From Spirochaetales bacterium (GTDB taxonomy: Bacteria; Spirochaetota; Spirochaetia; Sphaerochaetales; Sphaerochaetaceae), in NCBI GenBank assembly GCA_017475725.1, contig JAFVFA010000027.1:1-11234 (forward strand): a DNA stretch of 11,234 bases, written 5' to 3'. Position 1 is the stretch's first letter, and the number at the start of each line of letters is the position of its first letter. Under the pieces are notes generated by a model, which saw nothing but the letters and a program-made list of their open reading frames with translations, did not search any database and had not been told where the DNA came from. A program made the position numbers and the translations under genes. Of the stretch, positions 1-7,348 are shown one piece after another.

Positions 1-510
1 GCAGAGGGGTATATAGGGACATCAACAAATCCTCTGTATGTGATAGCTGATCTGGATAGTCTCCAGATCAATCTGAATGTTCCTGAGAGATACTTCGACC
101 TTATTAATGACAATAAAGATGCAATAGAGGCCATCGTTTCAAGAAATGGTGCGGAGATCGAGGCCTATGTGGACACCATTGCCCCATACGTCTCACCAGA
201 GTCAAAGACATTCAAGGTGACCTTGAAGCTCAAGGGTGACACCTCCAGATTCCGTCCTGGCATGTATGTGGGCATCTCAATGGTCTACAACACCTACCGG
301 GATGCTCTGGTTCTTGACCAGAAGACCCGCAACACGGACGGTTCCTGCTATTGGTATGACCCTGATACCCAGACTGCAAGGTATGTGGTCCTTGATGTCA
401 TAGCTGCTGACAACACCAGGTTCGTCATAGATGAGAAGTGGAAGGACACCCAGTTCATAGTCGATGGTCAGGGCTTTGTCCTTGACGGTCAGAAGGTCAA
501 TGCCCTATGA
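1..510 (+). CDS. RND efflux periplasmic adaptor (HlyD/AcrA family), 3' part
   Basis: This is the C-terminal 169 residues of a membrane-fusion protein; the reading frame is open from the first base, so the true start lies upstream of the window. Adaptors of this family sit in the periplasm and bridge an inner-membrane RND pump to an outer-membrane channel. The visible part begins at the end of the lipoyl/barrel-sandwich region (IADLDSLQINLNVPER). It continues into a beta-barrel with the typical wording around SPESKTFKVTLKLKGD and RFRPGMYVGISM, then a membrane-proximal domain. The family is clear from these motifs and from the RND gene that follows. The stop codon overlaps the RND start by four bases (ATGA, 507-510), which suggests translational coupling. 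A GTG at position 40 is internal and should not be taken as the start. The substrate cannot be inferred. Confidence 0.9.
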   Translation, partial: AEGYIGTSTNPLYVIADLDSLQINLNVPERYFDLINDNKDAIEAIVSRNGAEIEAYVDTIAPYVSPESKTFKVTLKLKGDTSRFRPGMYVGISMVYNTYRDALVLDQKTRNTDGSCYWYDPDTQTARYVVLDVIAADNTRFVIDEKWKDTQFIVDGQGFVLDGQKVNAL

Positions 511-3500
511 AGATATCCCATTACTCGGTGAAGCACCCTGTGGTCATCGCCATGATCCTCATTGCGCTGATTGCGTTCGGGGTGTACTGTCTCACGGGAC
601 TGAGCATGGAGTTCATCCCTGACATGTCGCTTCCGGAGGTCGAGATAATAACAATCTACCCCGGAGCCTCCGCAGAGGATGTCGAGGCTGACATAACCTC
701 AGTGCTTGAGGACAACCTTGTGACCCTTCCGAACTTCAAGGGCATGTCCAGCCACAGCTACAACTCCTACTGCTGGATCACCATCCACTATTCGGACAAT
801 GTGGATGTCTATGAACAGCTGACGGACCTCAAGTTCAGGCTGCAGGAGCTCCGGGACGAGCTTCCGGCGGATGCCCAGGACCCGGTGGCAATAGTCGGTG
901 GTGCCACAATGCTCCCGGTTATGCAGTTCGCCATCATGGGCGGCGATGACACAGCAAGGATGACAAGTTATGTGAACGATGTCCTGAAACCGCAGATCAC
1001 AAGGATAGACGGCGTGACGGAGGTCACCCTCTATGGTGATGCAACACCGCAGATAGACGTCAAGCTCAGGATGGATGATGTCTCAAGCAAGGGCGTCAGC
1101 GTCCTTCAGGTCTATCAGGTCCTGAACTACTCAAGTGTGTCAATGCCGCTTGGAAAGGCGGACTACCAGAGCCACACGATTAGCGCCAAGTATGAGGGCA
1201 AGGTGGAGACCTTGGATGAGATCAGAAACCTGCCTGTTGGTATGGGCAACGATAATGTCATGGTCTACCTGAAGGACATAGCGGACGTGACATACACCTA
1301 TCCGGACCCGAGCGTCTACGTCATCTCGGAGGGCAGCAATCTGATCATGGTCTCCGTCTCAAAGAGGGCCTCAGCGAACACTGTCAATATTAATTCCGAG
1401 ATAAAGGCGATACTTGAGGGCATCAATGAGGATACGGATGGGGCTCTGAGCTACCAGATATTCTCCGATGACTCCAAGAGCATCAGGGAGTCTCTGTCCA
1501 ACGTCCTGAACTCAGGCATAACCGGAATAATAATCGCAGTGATAGTCATCTTCCTGTTCCTGAACAACCCTAAGGCCACTTTGGTCATCGGTTCATCCAT
1601 CCCGCTTTCATTCCTGTTCACCTTCATCGCAATGAAGATAACGGGACAGACCATAAACCTCATAACAACCGCCAGTTTCGTCGTGGCCCTCGGAATGGTC
1701 GTAGACGCATCAACCGTCATGCTGGAGGAGATATCCCGCTATCTGGGAAAGCCTGGCTTCACTGCGGATGAGGCCATCATCCTGGGTTCCGACGAGGTCG
1801 GCGCATCCATCATTGCCTCAAGCCTGACGACCATGGTCGTGTTCATCCCGATAATCTTCCTCAAGGGTATGGTTGGAATGATACTCAACGGATTCGCTCT
1901 GGTCCTTGTCCTTTGCATCGGCGCGTCCCTGCTTGTGGCCATTGTGTTCGTGCCCTTCCTTGTGAAGACGCTGATGACCAAGAGGATCAAGGAGCCGAGG
2001 AAGACCCTGTTCATGAGACTTGTGGACAAGCTCGAAGGGGTCTACAGGTCGGCATTGAAGTGGAGTCTGATCAACAGGCGTTATGTCATCTTCCTTCCCA
2101 TAGCCCTGCTTCTTCTCTCTCTGGTGCTCGTCCTGAATCTGGGCTACAGCTTCATACCATCCATAGACACGGGCGAATACTATGTGAACCTTGAGTTCCC
2201 GCGTGGCTACGAGCTTGACATGTCCAAGGAGAAGACCCTTGAGGTCGCCAACATGGTCAGGGAACTCCAGCCTGAGGTCGAGGGCATTGCCGTCTTCGTG
2301 GGTGTCAGTGACTCCATGGGAGGCGGAATGACATCCACAACGAACCAGGCCTACCTCTATGTGAAGCTCAAGACAGGGGACAGAAGGGATGTCCACACAC
2401 TGATCAACGAGGCCCAGTACGAGCTGTCCGCAAGGATCCCCGACTGCAAGGTGACAACAACGAACGGCGGCTTTGACAAGCTGGTCTCATACATCTCTGG
2501 TGGTGGAGGATATGGAATCACATTGGTCGGAACCAACCTCATGGACCTCTATGAGGAGGGAGAGAGGCTCAGGGCCTTCATCGCAACGGATCCTGATGTC
2601 ACCACCACCAGCATATCCACCGATTTCGACGAGCTTCTGCTGACCATAAACATGGACCATGTGAAGCTCAACTCTCTCGGAATCACAAGCTACGAGGCCG
2701 GAATGGTGTCCGCCATCCTGTTCAACGGGGTGGACACAGGAGTGATGACGGTGGATGGCGAGAGGAACACAATTCACCTCTGCAGCGACATCACTGACGG
2801 CTTCCTCGATGTCTCAAGCCTTGGTCGCATACCAATTACAACCCAAGTCGGAACAGTAGTCAACTTCGAGGAGCTGGGTGACCTCCAGATAGAAAGCACA
2901 GTCTCAGCAATAGACCACACAGAGAGGGAACTCTCAGTGACGGTCCATGCCACGCTTGTCAGCGAGGATGCATCCGGAATAACCGCCAGAGTCAGCAACT
3001 ATCTGCAGGAGAACCCGCTGAAAGAGGGGATCGACACGGAGTCCAGCGGAATCCTGGGTCTCATAGAGGACAGCATCGCTGCCGTTATTACAGCGGTTGT
3101 GATAGCGATCTTCCTGCTCTACATGGTCATGGTCATCCAGTTCGAGCGTTTCAGACAGCCGTTCATCATAATGGCTAGTGTGCCGTTCTGCCTTATTGGT
3201 GTGATAATCTCGCTTCTGGTGTTCGGGTCCTCAATCACCCTGATGAGCGTTATAGCCCTTGTGGCCCTTGCAGGAACTGTCGTCAACAACGCCATAATCC
3301 TCATAGACTACATAAACCAGCTCCGTGACAGGAAGCGGGCCGCAATCATGCTCAACATAGAGGAGGAGCTTGTCGACAAACCGAACAGCGGCTACACACG
3401 TGAGACCGGAAGAGGGCAGTTACTCGATTTCAGAACCGAGGAGAGGATACTTGCCCTCAGCATAGTACAGGGTGGGTCCTCAAGACTGAGACCCATTCTG

Positions 3501-3713
3501 ATAACGACGCTTACCACCGTCATGGGCGTAATACCCATGGCGCTTGCAATAGGCGAGGGTTCGGAGCTCTACGCCTCTGTCGGTCAGTCCATAGCAGGTG
3601 GACTCACTACATCGACTCTGATAACGCTGTTCATAGTGCCTGTGATCTACTACATAGGGGAGAGGAACACAATCATGAGAAAGAAACGGAGAATGGAGAG
3701 AAGAAATGGATAG
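507..3713 (+). CDS. RND-family efflux transporter (AcrB/HAE type), inner-membrane pump
   Basis: This 1068-residue protein has AcrB-family length and topology. TM1 is near residues 12-31, a periplasmic porter domain follows to about 333, and TM2 begins near 334. TM7 is near 525-548, a second porter domain follows to about 850, and TM8-12 run from about 851 to 1051. Such pumps use the proton gradient to drive substrates out through the adaptor and a TolC channel. In TM4 the proton-relay region reads GMVVDASTVMLEE, so one aspartate (D400) is kept and the second AcrB aspartate is alanine. TM10 has the NNAIILIDYINQL pattern (N927-N928), in place of the AcrB lysine region, as in many non-enterobacterial RND pumps. 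The cytoplasmic loop between TM10 and TM11 (residues 942-992) is about 30 residues longer than in AcrB. The start is ATG 507, with AGAAGG ten bases upstream, overlapping the adaptor stop. The substrate is unknown: drug, lipid or other export are all possible. Confidence 0.95.
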   Translation: MKISHYSVKHPVVIAMILIALIAFGVYCLTGLSMEFIPDMSLPEVEIITIYPGASAEDVEADITSVLEDNLVTLPNFKGMSSHSYNSYCWITIHYSDNVDVYEQLTDLKFRLQELRDELPADAQDPVAIVGGATMLPVMQFAIMGGDDTARMTSYVNDVLKPQITRIDGVTEVTLYGDATPQIDVKLRMDDVSSKGVSVLQVYQVLNYSSVSMPLGKADYQSHTISAKYEGKVETLDEIRNLPVGMGNDNVMVYLKDIADVTYTYPDPSVYVISEGSNLIMVSVSKRASANTVNINSEIKAILEGINEDTDGALSYQIFSDDSKSIRESLSNVLNSGITGIIIAVIVIFLFLNNPKATLVIGSSIPLSFLFTFIAMKITGQTINLITTASFVVALGMVVDASTVMLEEISRYLGKPGFTADEAIILGSDEVGASIIASSLTTMVVFIPIIFLKGMVGMILNGFALVLVLCIGASLLVAIVFVPFLVKTLMTKRIKEPRKTLFMRLVDKLEGVYRSALKWSLINRRYVIFLPIALLLLSLVLVLNLGYSFIPSIDTGEYYVNLEFPRGYELDMSKEKTLEVANMVRELQPEVEGIAVFVGVSDSMGGGMTSTTNQAYLYVKLKTGDRRDVHTLINEAQYELSARIPDCKVTTTNGGFDKLVSYISGGGGYGITLVGTNLMDLYEEGERLRAFIATDPDVTTTSISTDFDELLLTINMDHVKLNSLGITSYEAGMVSAILFNGVDTGVMTVDGERNTIHLCSDITDGFLDVSSLGRIPITTQVGTVVNFEELGDLQIESTVSAIDHTERELSVTVHATLVSEDASGITARVSNYLQENPLKEGIDTESSGILGLIEDSIAAVITAVVIAIFLLYMVMVIQFERFRQPFIIMASVPFCLIGVIISLLVFGSSITLMSVIALVALAGTVVNNAIILIDYINQLRDRKRAAIMLNIEEELVDKPNSGYTRETGRGQLLDFRTEERILALSIVQGGSSRLRPILITTLTTVMGVIPMALAIGEGSELYASVGQSIAGGLTTSTLITLFIVPVIYYIGERNTIMRKKRRMERRNG

Positions 3714-4881
3714 AAGAATCAAAGCATCGATTGCAGCCCTGGCACTGGTCTTGCTTCTTGCAAGCTGCTCTGTCGTGTTCCAGGCCGGCATAAGCGGAAA
3801 GGTCGTCACAGACGAGGGGACCGGAACAAGGCCTGTCTCCGATGTAAATGTGTTCGCATACACGGATGAGGGGCTCCGCAACTCCGACTACAGCAAATTC
3901 GTGGACGGCAGGATAACCAGACCTTCCAGCGGTTCCGGCTATGTGGCCACCACAAGCACCAACGCAAACGGGCAATTCACAGTGAACAAGGTTGTTTGGG
4001 AGACCAAGAAATCCGAGTTCGGAAAGACTGCTGATGTCAGCAAGCTGTATCTGATCTTCTACCACGAGGATTACACACCGGCAAAATATGATGCCACCGT
4101 CATCAGTGACAGCACCAACGCCGACAATGTCTTCATTAATCTCTCGCCAAACAAGGACTACGCCACAATCAACATAAACATCTATGACATATCCACAGGT
4201 CGTGCCATGACAAGTGCCTGCACCCTGGAGTATCAGATTGAGGGGAACAGCAGCTCGGACACCGTTGTTGTCACCGGAAACACAGCGCTTCAGATCAAGT
4301 TCCCAAAGGGCAGCACTCCGGATGTGGCTCTGTCCCTTTCAAACCCCGGGACCAAATGGAGAATGGTGGATATGACAGGTATAGACATAGAATCGCACAG
4401 CATGCTGTATGTTGAGGCCGGAACAGCGAACGTTGACCTGTACATGAAGAACTACGAATTCACCATGCCTGGCTTCAGCGGAAACATCGACGGTGCGCAG
4501 ACCCTGTACAGCGACCCATCCCATGACGGCAGCGACGGCCTTCCGATCTGGCTTGAGTACTGGGATGTCGTGAACTCCTCCTGGGTTAAGTTCGATGATA
4601 CCGTCACTGAGGGCAACCGCACATACAAGACCCAGAGCATAGCCGGAGACAATATCATCAACACCCATGGTGTCTTCTCCAATGTCGGGAACTCGGACAG
4701 CTGCACAATCGTAGTCAACTCCGACAACTATCCGAACATCACGGACTGGCCCTCATTCACGGGAAAGAGACTTACCGTCAAACTCAGAATCGGTGTGAAC
4801 AACGGCTCTGATGTCTACTACGAGTTCGACTACACTGTGGGGAACTCCAGAACAGCACTCGGGAAGATCGATCTGACATGA
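3706..4881 (+). CDS. Secreted lipoprotein of unknown function within the efflux operon
   Basis: This 391-residue protein starts with a charged n-region (MDRRIK), a hydrophobic core and a lipobox LASC with Cys21 as the predicted lipidated residue. It should therefore be exported and anchored in a membrane. Residues 29-140 look like a transthyretin/carboxypeptidase-regulatory-type beta-sandwich: GISGKVV, PVSDVNVFAY, and then TNANGQFTV. The rest is rich in beta-strand-like segments, Ser, Thr, Asn and Gly, with no catalytic motif that I recognise. The start codon overlaps the RND gene by eight bases and has GGAGAG at 3695-3700. Its stop overlaps the TolC-family gene by four bases. The position suggests an accessory subunit of the efflux complex or a substrate-related surface protein, but that is inference from context. 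I do not recognise a named family for the full length. Confidence 0.85.
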   Translation: MDRRIKASIAALALVLLLASCSVVFQAGISGKVVTDEGTGTRPVSDVNVFAYTDEGLRNSDYSKFVDGRITRPSSGSGYVATTSTNANGQFTVNKVVWETKKSEFGKTADVSKLYLIFYHEDYTPAKYDATVISDSTNADNVFINLSPNKDYATININIYDISTGRAMTSACTLEYQIEGNSSSDTVVVTGNTALQIKFPKGSTPDVALSLSNPGTKWRMVDMTGIDIESHSMLYVEAGTANVDLYMKNYEFTMPGFSGNIDGAQTLYSDPSHDGSDGLPIWLEYWDVVNSSWVKFDDTVTEGNRTYKTQSIAGDNIINTHGVFSNVGNSDSCTIVVNSDNYPNITDWPSFTGKRLTVKLRIGVNNGSDVYYEFDYTVGNSRTALGKIDLT

Positions 4882-6245
4882 TTAAACGAATCAGCACCAT
4901 AACATTGATGTTCCTTCTCATAGTCTCCGTATCGGCACTGACTGTGGAGGAGCTGACGGACTCTATGCTCGTCAACAGCCCTGACATCAGGAAGGCACGT
5001 GAGGAGGTCTCCAAGGCCCTTCTGGACGTCAAGGATGCCAAGGCGGGCTATGCCCCTACCATTGACCTCACGGTGACGGGAAGCTACATCGCAAACCCCA
5101 TAGACCCCATATCTGTGAATCTGGGAGACTACGTGAACACCACCGCCTACGGGGTCCGGAACGATTACATCCAGATCTACAAGGGGCAGGAGAGCATGTA
5201 CTACCAGTTCCAGCTTTCCCTGACCCAGCCGATCTTCACATGGGGGAAGCTGAGCAAGGCTGTTGACCTCTACCAGGAGATCCATCAGGCCCGTGTGATC
5301 CAGCTTGACGATGCCATTGAGAAGGCCCGTACGGAGCTTCGGACCAGAGTCGCGGCACTGCATCATCTGATTCTGATAAGGGCCGTTCTGGATGAGCAAA
5401 AGAGCATTTCGGACAGGCTTGTGGAGCTTGCCCAGAAAGCTCAGGAGAACGGCATGATGCTTTCCACTGAGGCTTTGGGTGTAAAGGTGCAGGCAAGCCA
5501 AATCGATGTTGCAAAATCGCAGATAGACCAGCAGATTACGCTGATGATGACGGAATTGAGGAATCTTTCCGGAATTGCGGATCTGAGTGAGAATGACATT
5601 GAGTTCGATGCCCAAGCCTTTGAGTCCGACCTTGAGGATCTCCGTTCACAGGACTACAATACCCTCTGTGCAAAGTGCCTGTCTGACAGCAGGACGACTT
5701 TCAAGCTGCTTGGAAAGCTCTCGAACATCGCATCCCTGACAAAGGGCATTGCCGGTGCATCCGTCAACTGGAAGCCGGACTTCGCCCTTGTCGTGAACGC
5801 CGATTTCACCGGCAGCCGTCTCCCGTTTGTGGAGAAGGACTGGTACGGACAGGACGACTGGGGCGCCACCATCACCATAGCCATGAAGACGACGGTCTTC
5901 GATGGAGGTAAGGCTGTCAGAAACGTGAGCAGAACCGGAAGCGATGTCGCAGAGGCCGAGATCGATGTCCTCAGCGCAAAGAACCAGGTTCAGTCCGCAG
6001 TTGACGAGAACTGGACCAACCTTTTCGTCTGCCTCTCGCAGATGGATTACCAGAACGCGCTTGCGCAGCAGCAGGACGAGCAGAGCAAAGTTGACAAGGA
6101 CCTTCTTGACACTGGGTACGGGTCTGAATCAGACTACCTGCAGGGACGGCTGGAGCGCAACAACTGCGAGATCGAGATTCTGAGAACGCGCATCAGTCTG
6201 GCCACGTCCCTGTACACATTGAAGTATCTTGAAGGGACGCCTTGA
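4878..6245 (+). CDS. TolC-family outer-membrane efflux channel
   Basis: This 455-residue protein has an N-terminal signal peptide (MIKRISTITLMFLLIVSVSA, cleavage probable after Ala20) followed by LTVEELTDSMLVNSPDIRKA. That matches the usual opening of outer-membrane efflux proteins, where the first helix follows an L-x-x-A-L-like segment. The internal duplication expected of TolC is visible as two long alpha-helical stretches, each with a strand segment. The first strand segment is near FQLSLTQPIFTWGKLSK (about residues 112-129) and the second near TITIAMKTTVFDGGKAV (about 330-348). The mature protein would form a trimeric beta-barrel and periplasmic tunnel that completes the tripartite pump with the adaptor and RND protein. 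ATG 4878 overlaps the lipoprotein stop (ATGA). The Shine-Dalgarno match upstream is weak (GGGAAG, 4861-4866), which fits coupling to upstream translation. The length is typical for the family. Confidence 0.92.
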   Translation: MIKRISTITLMFLLIVSVSALTVEELTDSMLVNSPDIRKAREEVSKALLDVKDAKAGYAPTIDLTVTGSYIANPIDPISVNLGDYVNTTAYGVRNDYIQIYKGQESMYYQFQLSLTQPIFTWGKLSKAVDLYQEIHQARVIQLDDAIEKARTELRTRVAALHHLILIRAVLDEQKSISDRLVELAQKAQENGMMLSTEALGVKVQASQIDVAKSQIDQQITLMMTELRNLSGIADLSENDIEFDAQAFESDLEDLRSQDYNTLCAKCLSDSRTTFKLLGKLSNIASLTKGIAGASVNWKPDFALVVNADFTGSRLPFVEKDWYGQDDWGATITIAMKTTVFDGGKAVRNVSRTGSDVAEAEIDVLSAKNQVQSAVDENWTNLFVCLSQMDYQNALAQQQDEQSKVDKDLLDTGYGSESDYLQGRLERNNCEIEILRTRISLATSLYTLKYLEGTP

Positions 6246-6249
6246 CGAT

Positions 6250-6822
6250 ATGACTTTCACGACCATTGACTTTGAGACAGCAAACCAGATGCCGCAGAGC
6301 GCCTGCTCTGTGGGCCTTGCCAAGTTCGACGAGGAGGGTAGGGTCCTGGACCGTTTCTACTCCCTCATAAAGCCGCCACGAGGCTATGACTATTTCTATG
6401 GCAGGAACATAGAGATCCACGGGATCAGACCGCGTGATGTGGCTGATGCCCCCGACTGGGCCTACATCTGGCCCGAAATAGAGTACTTCATAGGCGATGA
6501 CTTCCTGGTTGCCCATAATGCCAGGTTTGACATGGGCGTAATGACAAGCCTTCTCAAGCACTTCGACATCGAGATCCCGGACATGAGCTATCTGGACTCT
6601 CTCCAGATCTCAAGGAAGGTCTGGCCACATCTGAAGAGCCACGCACTCACATCGCTCAGCGCCCAGTTCGGGCTGGACTACAATGCGCACAATGCCCTGG
6701 ATGATGCGATAAACTGCGGGAAGGTGTTCGTTAAGGCCTGCAACGGCAGACTGTACGAACTTCAGGACCTTAGAAAGTTCCTGATTGTGAGAGGAATTGA
6801 ACTTAAACGGATTTGCCCTTGA
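6250..6822 (+). CDS. DnaQ-like DEDDh 3'-5' exonuclease
   Basis: This 190-residue protein carries all three exonuclease motifs of the DEDDh family. Exo I is TTIDFETAN with D7 and E9, Exo II is HNARFDMGVM with D94, and Exo III is AHNALDDA with H147 and D152 (the H-x4-D pattern). These residues bind two metal ions and hydrolyse 3'-terminal nucleotides. The protein resembles stand-alone epsilon-like exonucleases and lacks an obvious polymerase-binding tail, so a role in proofreading, repair or RNA trimming cannot be separated. I chose ATG 6250 because it gives the normal family N-terminus (MTFTTIDFET). AAGGGA at 6232-6237 is a somewhat distant ribosome binding site. A TTG at 6229 would add seven residues and overlap the TolC gene. 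The four-base gap from the TolC stop suggests co-transcription with the efflux operon, although the function appears unrelated. Confidence 0.9.
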   Translation: MTFTTIDFETANQMPQSACSVGLAKFDEEGRVLDRFYSLIKPPRGYDYFYGRNIEIHGIRPRDVADAPDWAYIWPEIEYFIGDDFLVAHNARFDMGVMTSLLKHFDIEIPDMSYLDSLQISRKVWPHLKSHALTSLSAQFGLDYNAHNALDDAINCGKVFVKACNGRLYELQDLRKFLIVRGIELKRICP

Positions 6823-6825
6823 GGA

Positions 6826-7044
6826 TTACTTCTCGCGGTAGATGATGCGGCCCTTTGTGAGGTCGTACGGGGACATCTCGATCTTGACTGTGTCGCCCGG
6901 GACGATCTTGATATGGTTCTGGCGCATTCTGCCTGACATGTGAGCAAGGATGACATGCTTGTTCTTCAGTTCCACACGGAACATAACGTTAGGCAGGGCT
7001 TCCTTAACAAGACCCTCGACTTCAATAGCTTCTTCTTTAGCCAT
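6826..7044 (-). CDS. infA: Translation initiation factor IF-1
   Basis: This is a 72-residue IF-1, a single OB-fold protein that binds the 30S A site during initiation. The sequence has the family wording along its whole length: MAKEEAIEVEG, EALPNVMFRVEL, VILAHMSGRMR, IVPGDTVKIEMSPYDL and TKGRIIYREK. The length is exactly normal for the family. Three in-frame ATGs exist upstream or at the start (7062, 7047, 7044). ATG 7044 gives the conserved N-terminus, while the ATG at 7047 touches the GGAGGA ribosome binding site directly. The gene stands alone on the minus strand, outside the ribosomal-protein context where infA often sits. It is convergent with the exonuclease gene, with three bases between the two stops. 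A divergent promoter lies upstream. Confidence 0.97.
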   Translation of the reverse strand: MAKEEAIEVEGLVKEALPNVMFRVELKNKHVILAHMSGRMRQNHIKIVPGDTVKIEMSPYDLTKGRIIYREK

Positions 7045-7047
7045 CAT

Positions 7048-7053
7048 TCCTCC
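7048..7053 (-). promoter_or_regulatory. infA ribosome binding site (GGAGGA)
   Basis: The minus strand reads GGAGGA followed at once by ATGATGGCT. The near-perfect Shine-Dalgarno sits three bases before the second ATG (7044), which homology favours, and abuts the first ATG (7047). Spacing is short for either, so the ribosome most plausibly uses the GGAGG core with ATG 7044. Confidence 0.75.
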
Positions 7054-7080
7054 ATAAAACATTGGTGTGCGAGCTTTTCT

Positions 7081-7110
7081 ACGTTAACGCAAAACTTTTT
7101 CAGTTGTCAA
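7081..7110 (-). promoter_or_regulatory. Candidate promoter for infA (minus strand)
   Basis: On the minus strand a perfect -35 box TTGACA lies at 7110-7105. An 18-base spacer separates it from TAACGT at 7086-7081, which keeps T1, A2 and T6 of the -10 consensus. Initiation would fall near 7074, giving a leader of about 30 bases before the infA start. The -35 match is strong and the -10 match is weak. The -10 overlaps the 8-base palindrome CGTTAACG (7082-7089), a possible operator. Confidence 0.5.
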
Positions 7111-7117
7111 TATATGT

Positions 7118-7146
7118 TTGACGAGGAGGGGCTATAGTAGTATCAT
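7118..7146 (+). promoter_or_regulatory. Strong sigma-70-type promoter for the small basic protein (and possibly glyA)
   Basis: TTGACG (7118-7123) and TATCAT (7141-7146) are separated by exactly 17 bases, each matching five of six consensus positions. Transcription would start near 7153, about 25 bases before the small gene's ATG and just ahead of its ribosome binding site. The inverted repeat AGCGAACGCT (7150-7159) covers the predicted start site and could be an operator or a small leader hairpin. Its -35 box faces the infA -35 box across only seven bases. Confidence 0.65.
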
Positions 7147-7177
7147 TCGAGCGAACGCTTGTTTATGGAGGTGCTAT

Positions 7178-7309
7178 ATGGCACGTGGCGAGATCAAGAA
7201 AGAGAGCAAGGGCAGAAAGTCCGAGAAGAACATCAAGGACAAGCCAGCCCAGCAGCCGGCTTACATTGCTCCGGAGGTCATATCCCGTAAGAAGGACAAG
7301 GACAGATAA
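7178..7309 (+). CDS. Small, highly basic protein (43 residues), function unknown
   Basis: ATG 7178 is preceded by GGAGG (7167-7171) at a six-base spacing, an excellent ribosome binding site, and by a well-formed promoter, so I regard this as a real gene. The product is about one third Lys or Arg, mostly in the first 23 residues (MARGEIKKESKGRKSEKNIK) and the C-terminal RKKDKDR. Between them is a short proline and alanine-rich stretch, QQPAYIAPEV. It is probably disordered in isolation and has no membrane segment or cysteine. The composition suggests binding to RNA, DNA or the ribosome; its position next to infA would fit that but does not prove it. An in-frame upstream start at 7118 would lie inside the promoter and is rejected. 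I do not recognise a named family. Confidence 0.75.
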   Translation: MARGEIKKESKGRKSEKNIKDKPAQQPAYIAPEVISRKKDKDR

Positions 7310-7311
7310 TC

Positions 7312-7340
7312 CAGAGTACATAGAGATCCTTTTCACTCTG
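7312..7340 (+). other. Inverted repeat / RNA hairpin upstream of the terminator-like stem
   Basis: CAGAGT (7312-7317) and ACTCTG (7335-7340) are perfect complements around a 17-base loop. The repeat starts three bases after the small gene's stop and ends nine bases before the next hairpin. A six-pair stem with a wide loop is modest and could be chance. It is noted because the two hairpins together fill the space before glyA. Confidence 0.35.
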
Positions 7341-7348
7341 ACAGATTG

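Noticed and set aside
40..42. GTG as a start codon for the adaptor protein
   Set aside because: The frame is open to the left edge and the upstream residues continue the conserved adaptor domain, so the gene is truncated by the window rather than starting here.
4830..5615. 261-codon minus-strand open frame opposite the TolC-family gene
   Set aside because: The composition is not protein-like, no family motif is present, and it spans the junction of two clear plus-strand genes.
7124..7136. GAGGAGGGG and TATAG-like bases downstream of TTGACG, considered as a ribosome binding site or a nearer -10 box
   Set aside because: TATAGT would leave only a nine-base spacer, and no sensible start codon follows the purine run. 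The 17-base spacing to TATCAT is far better.
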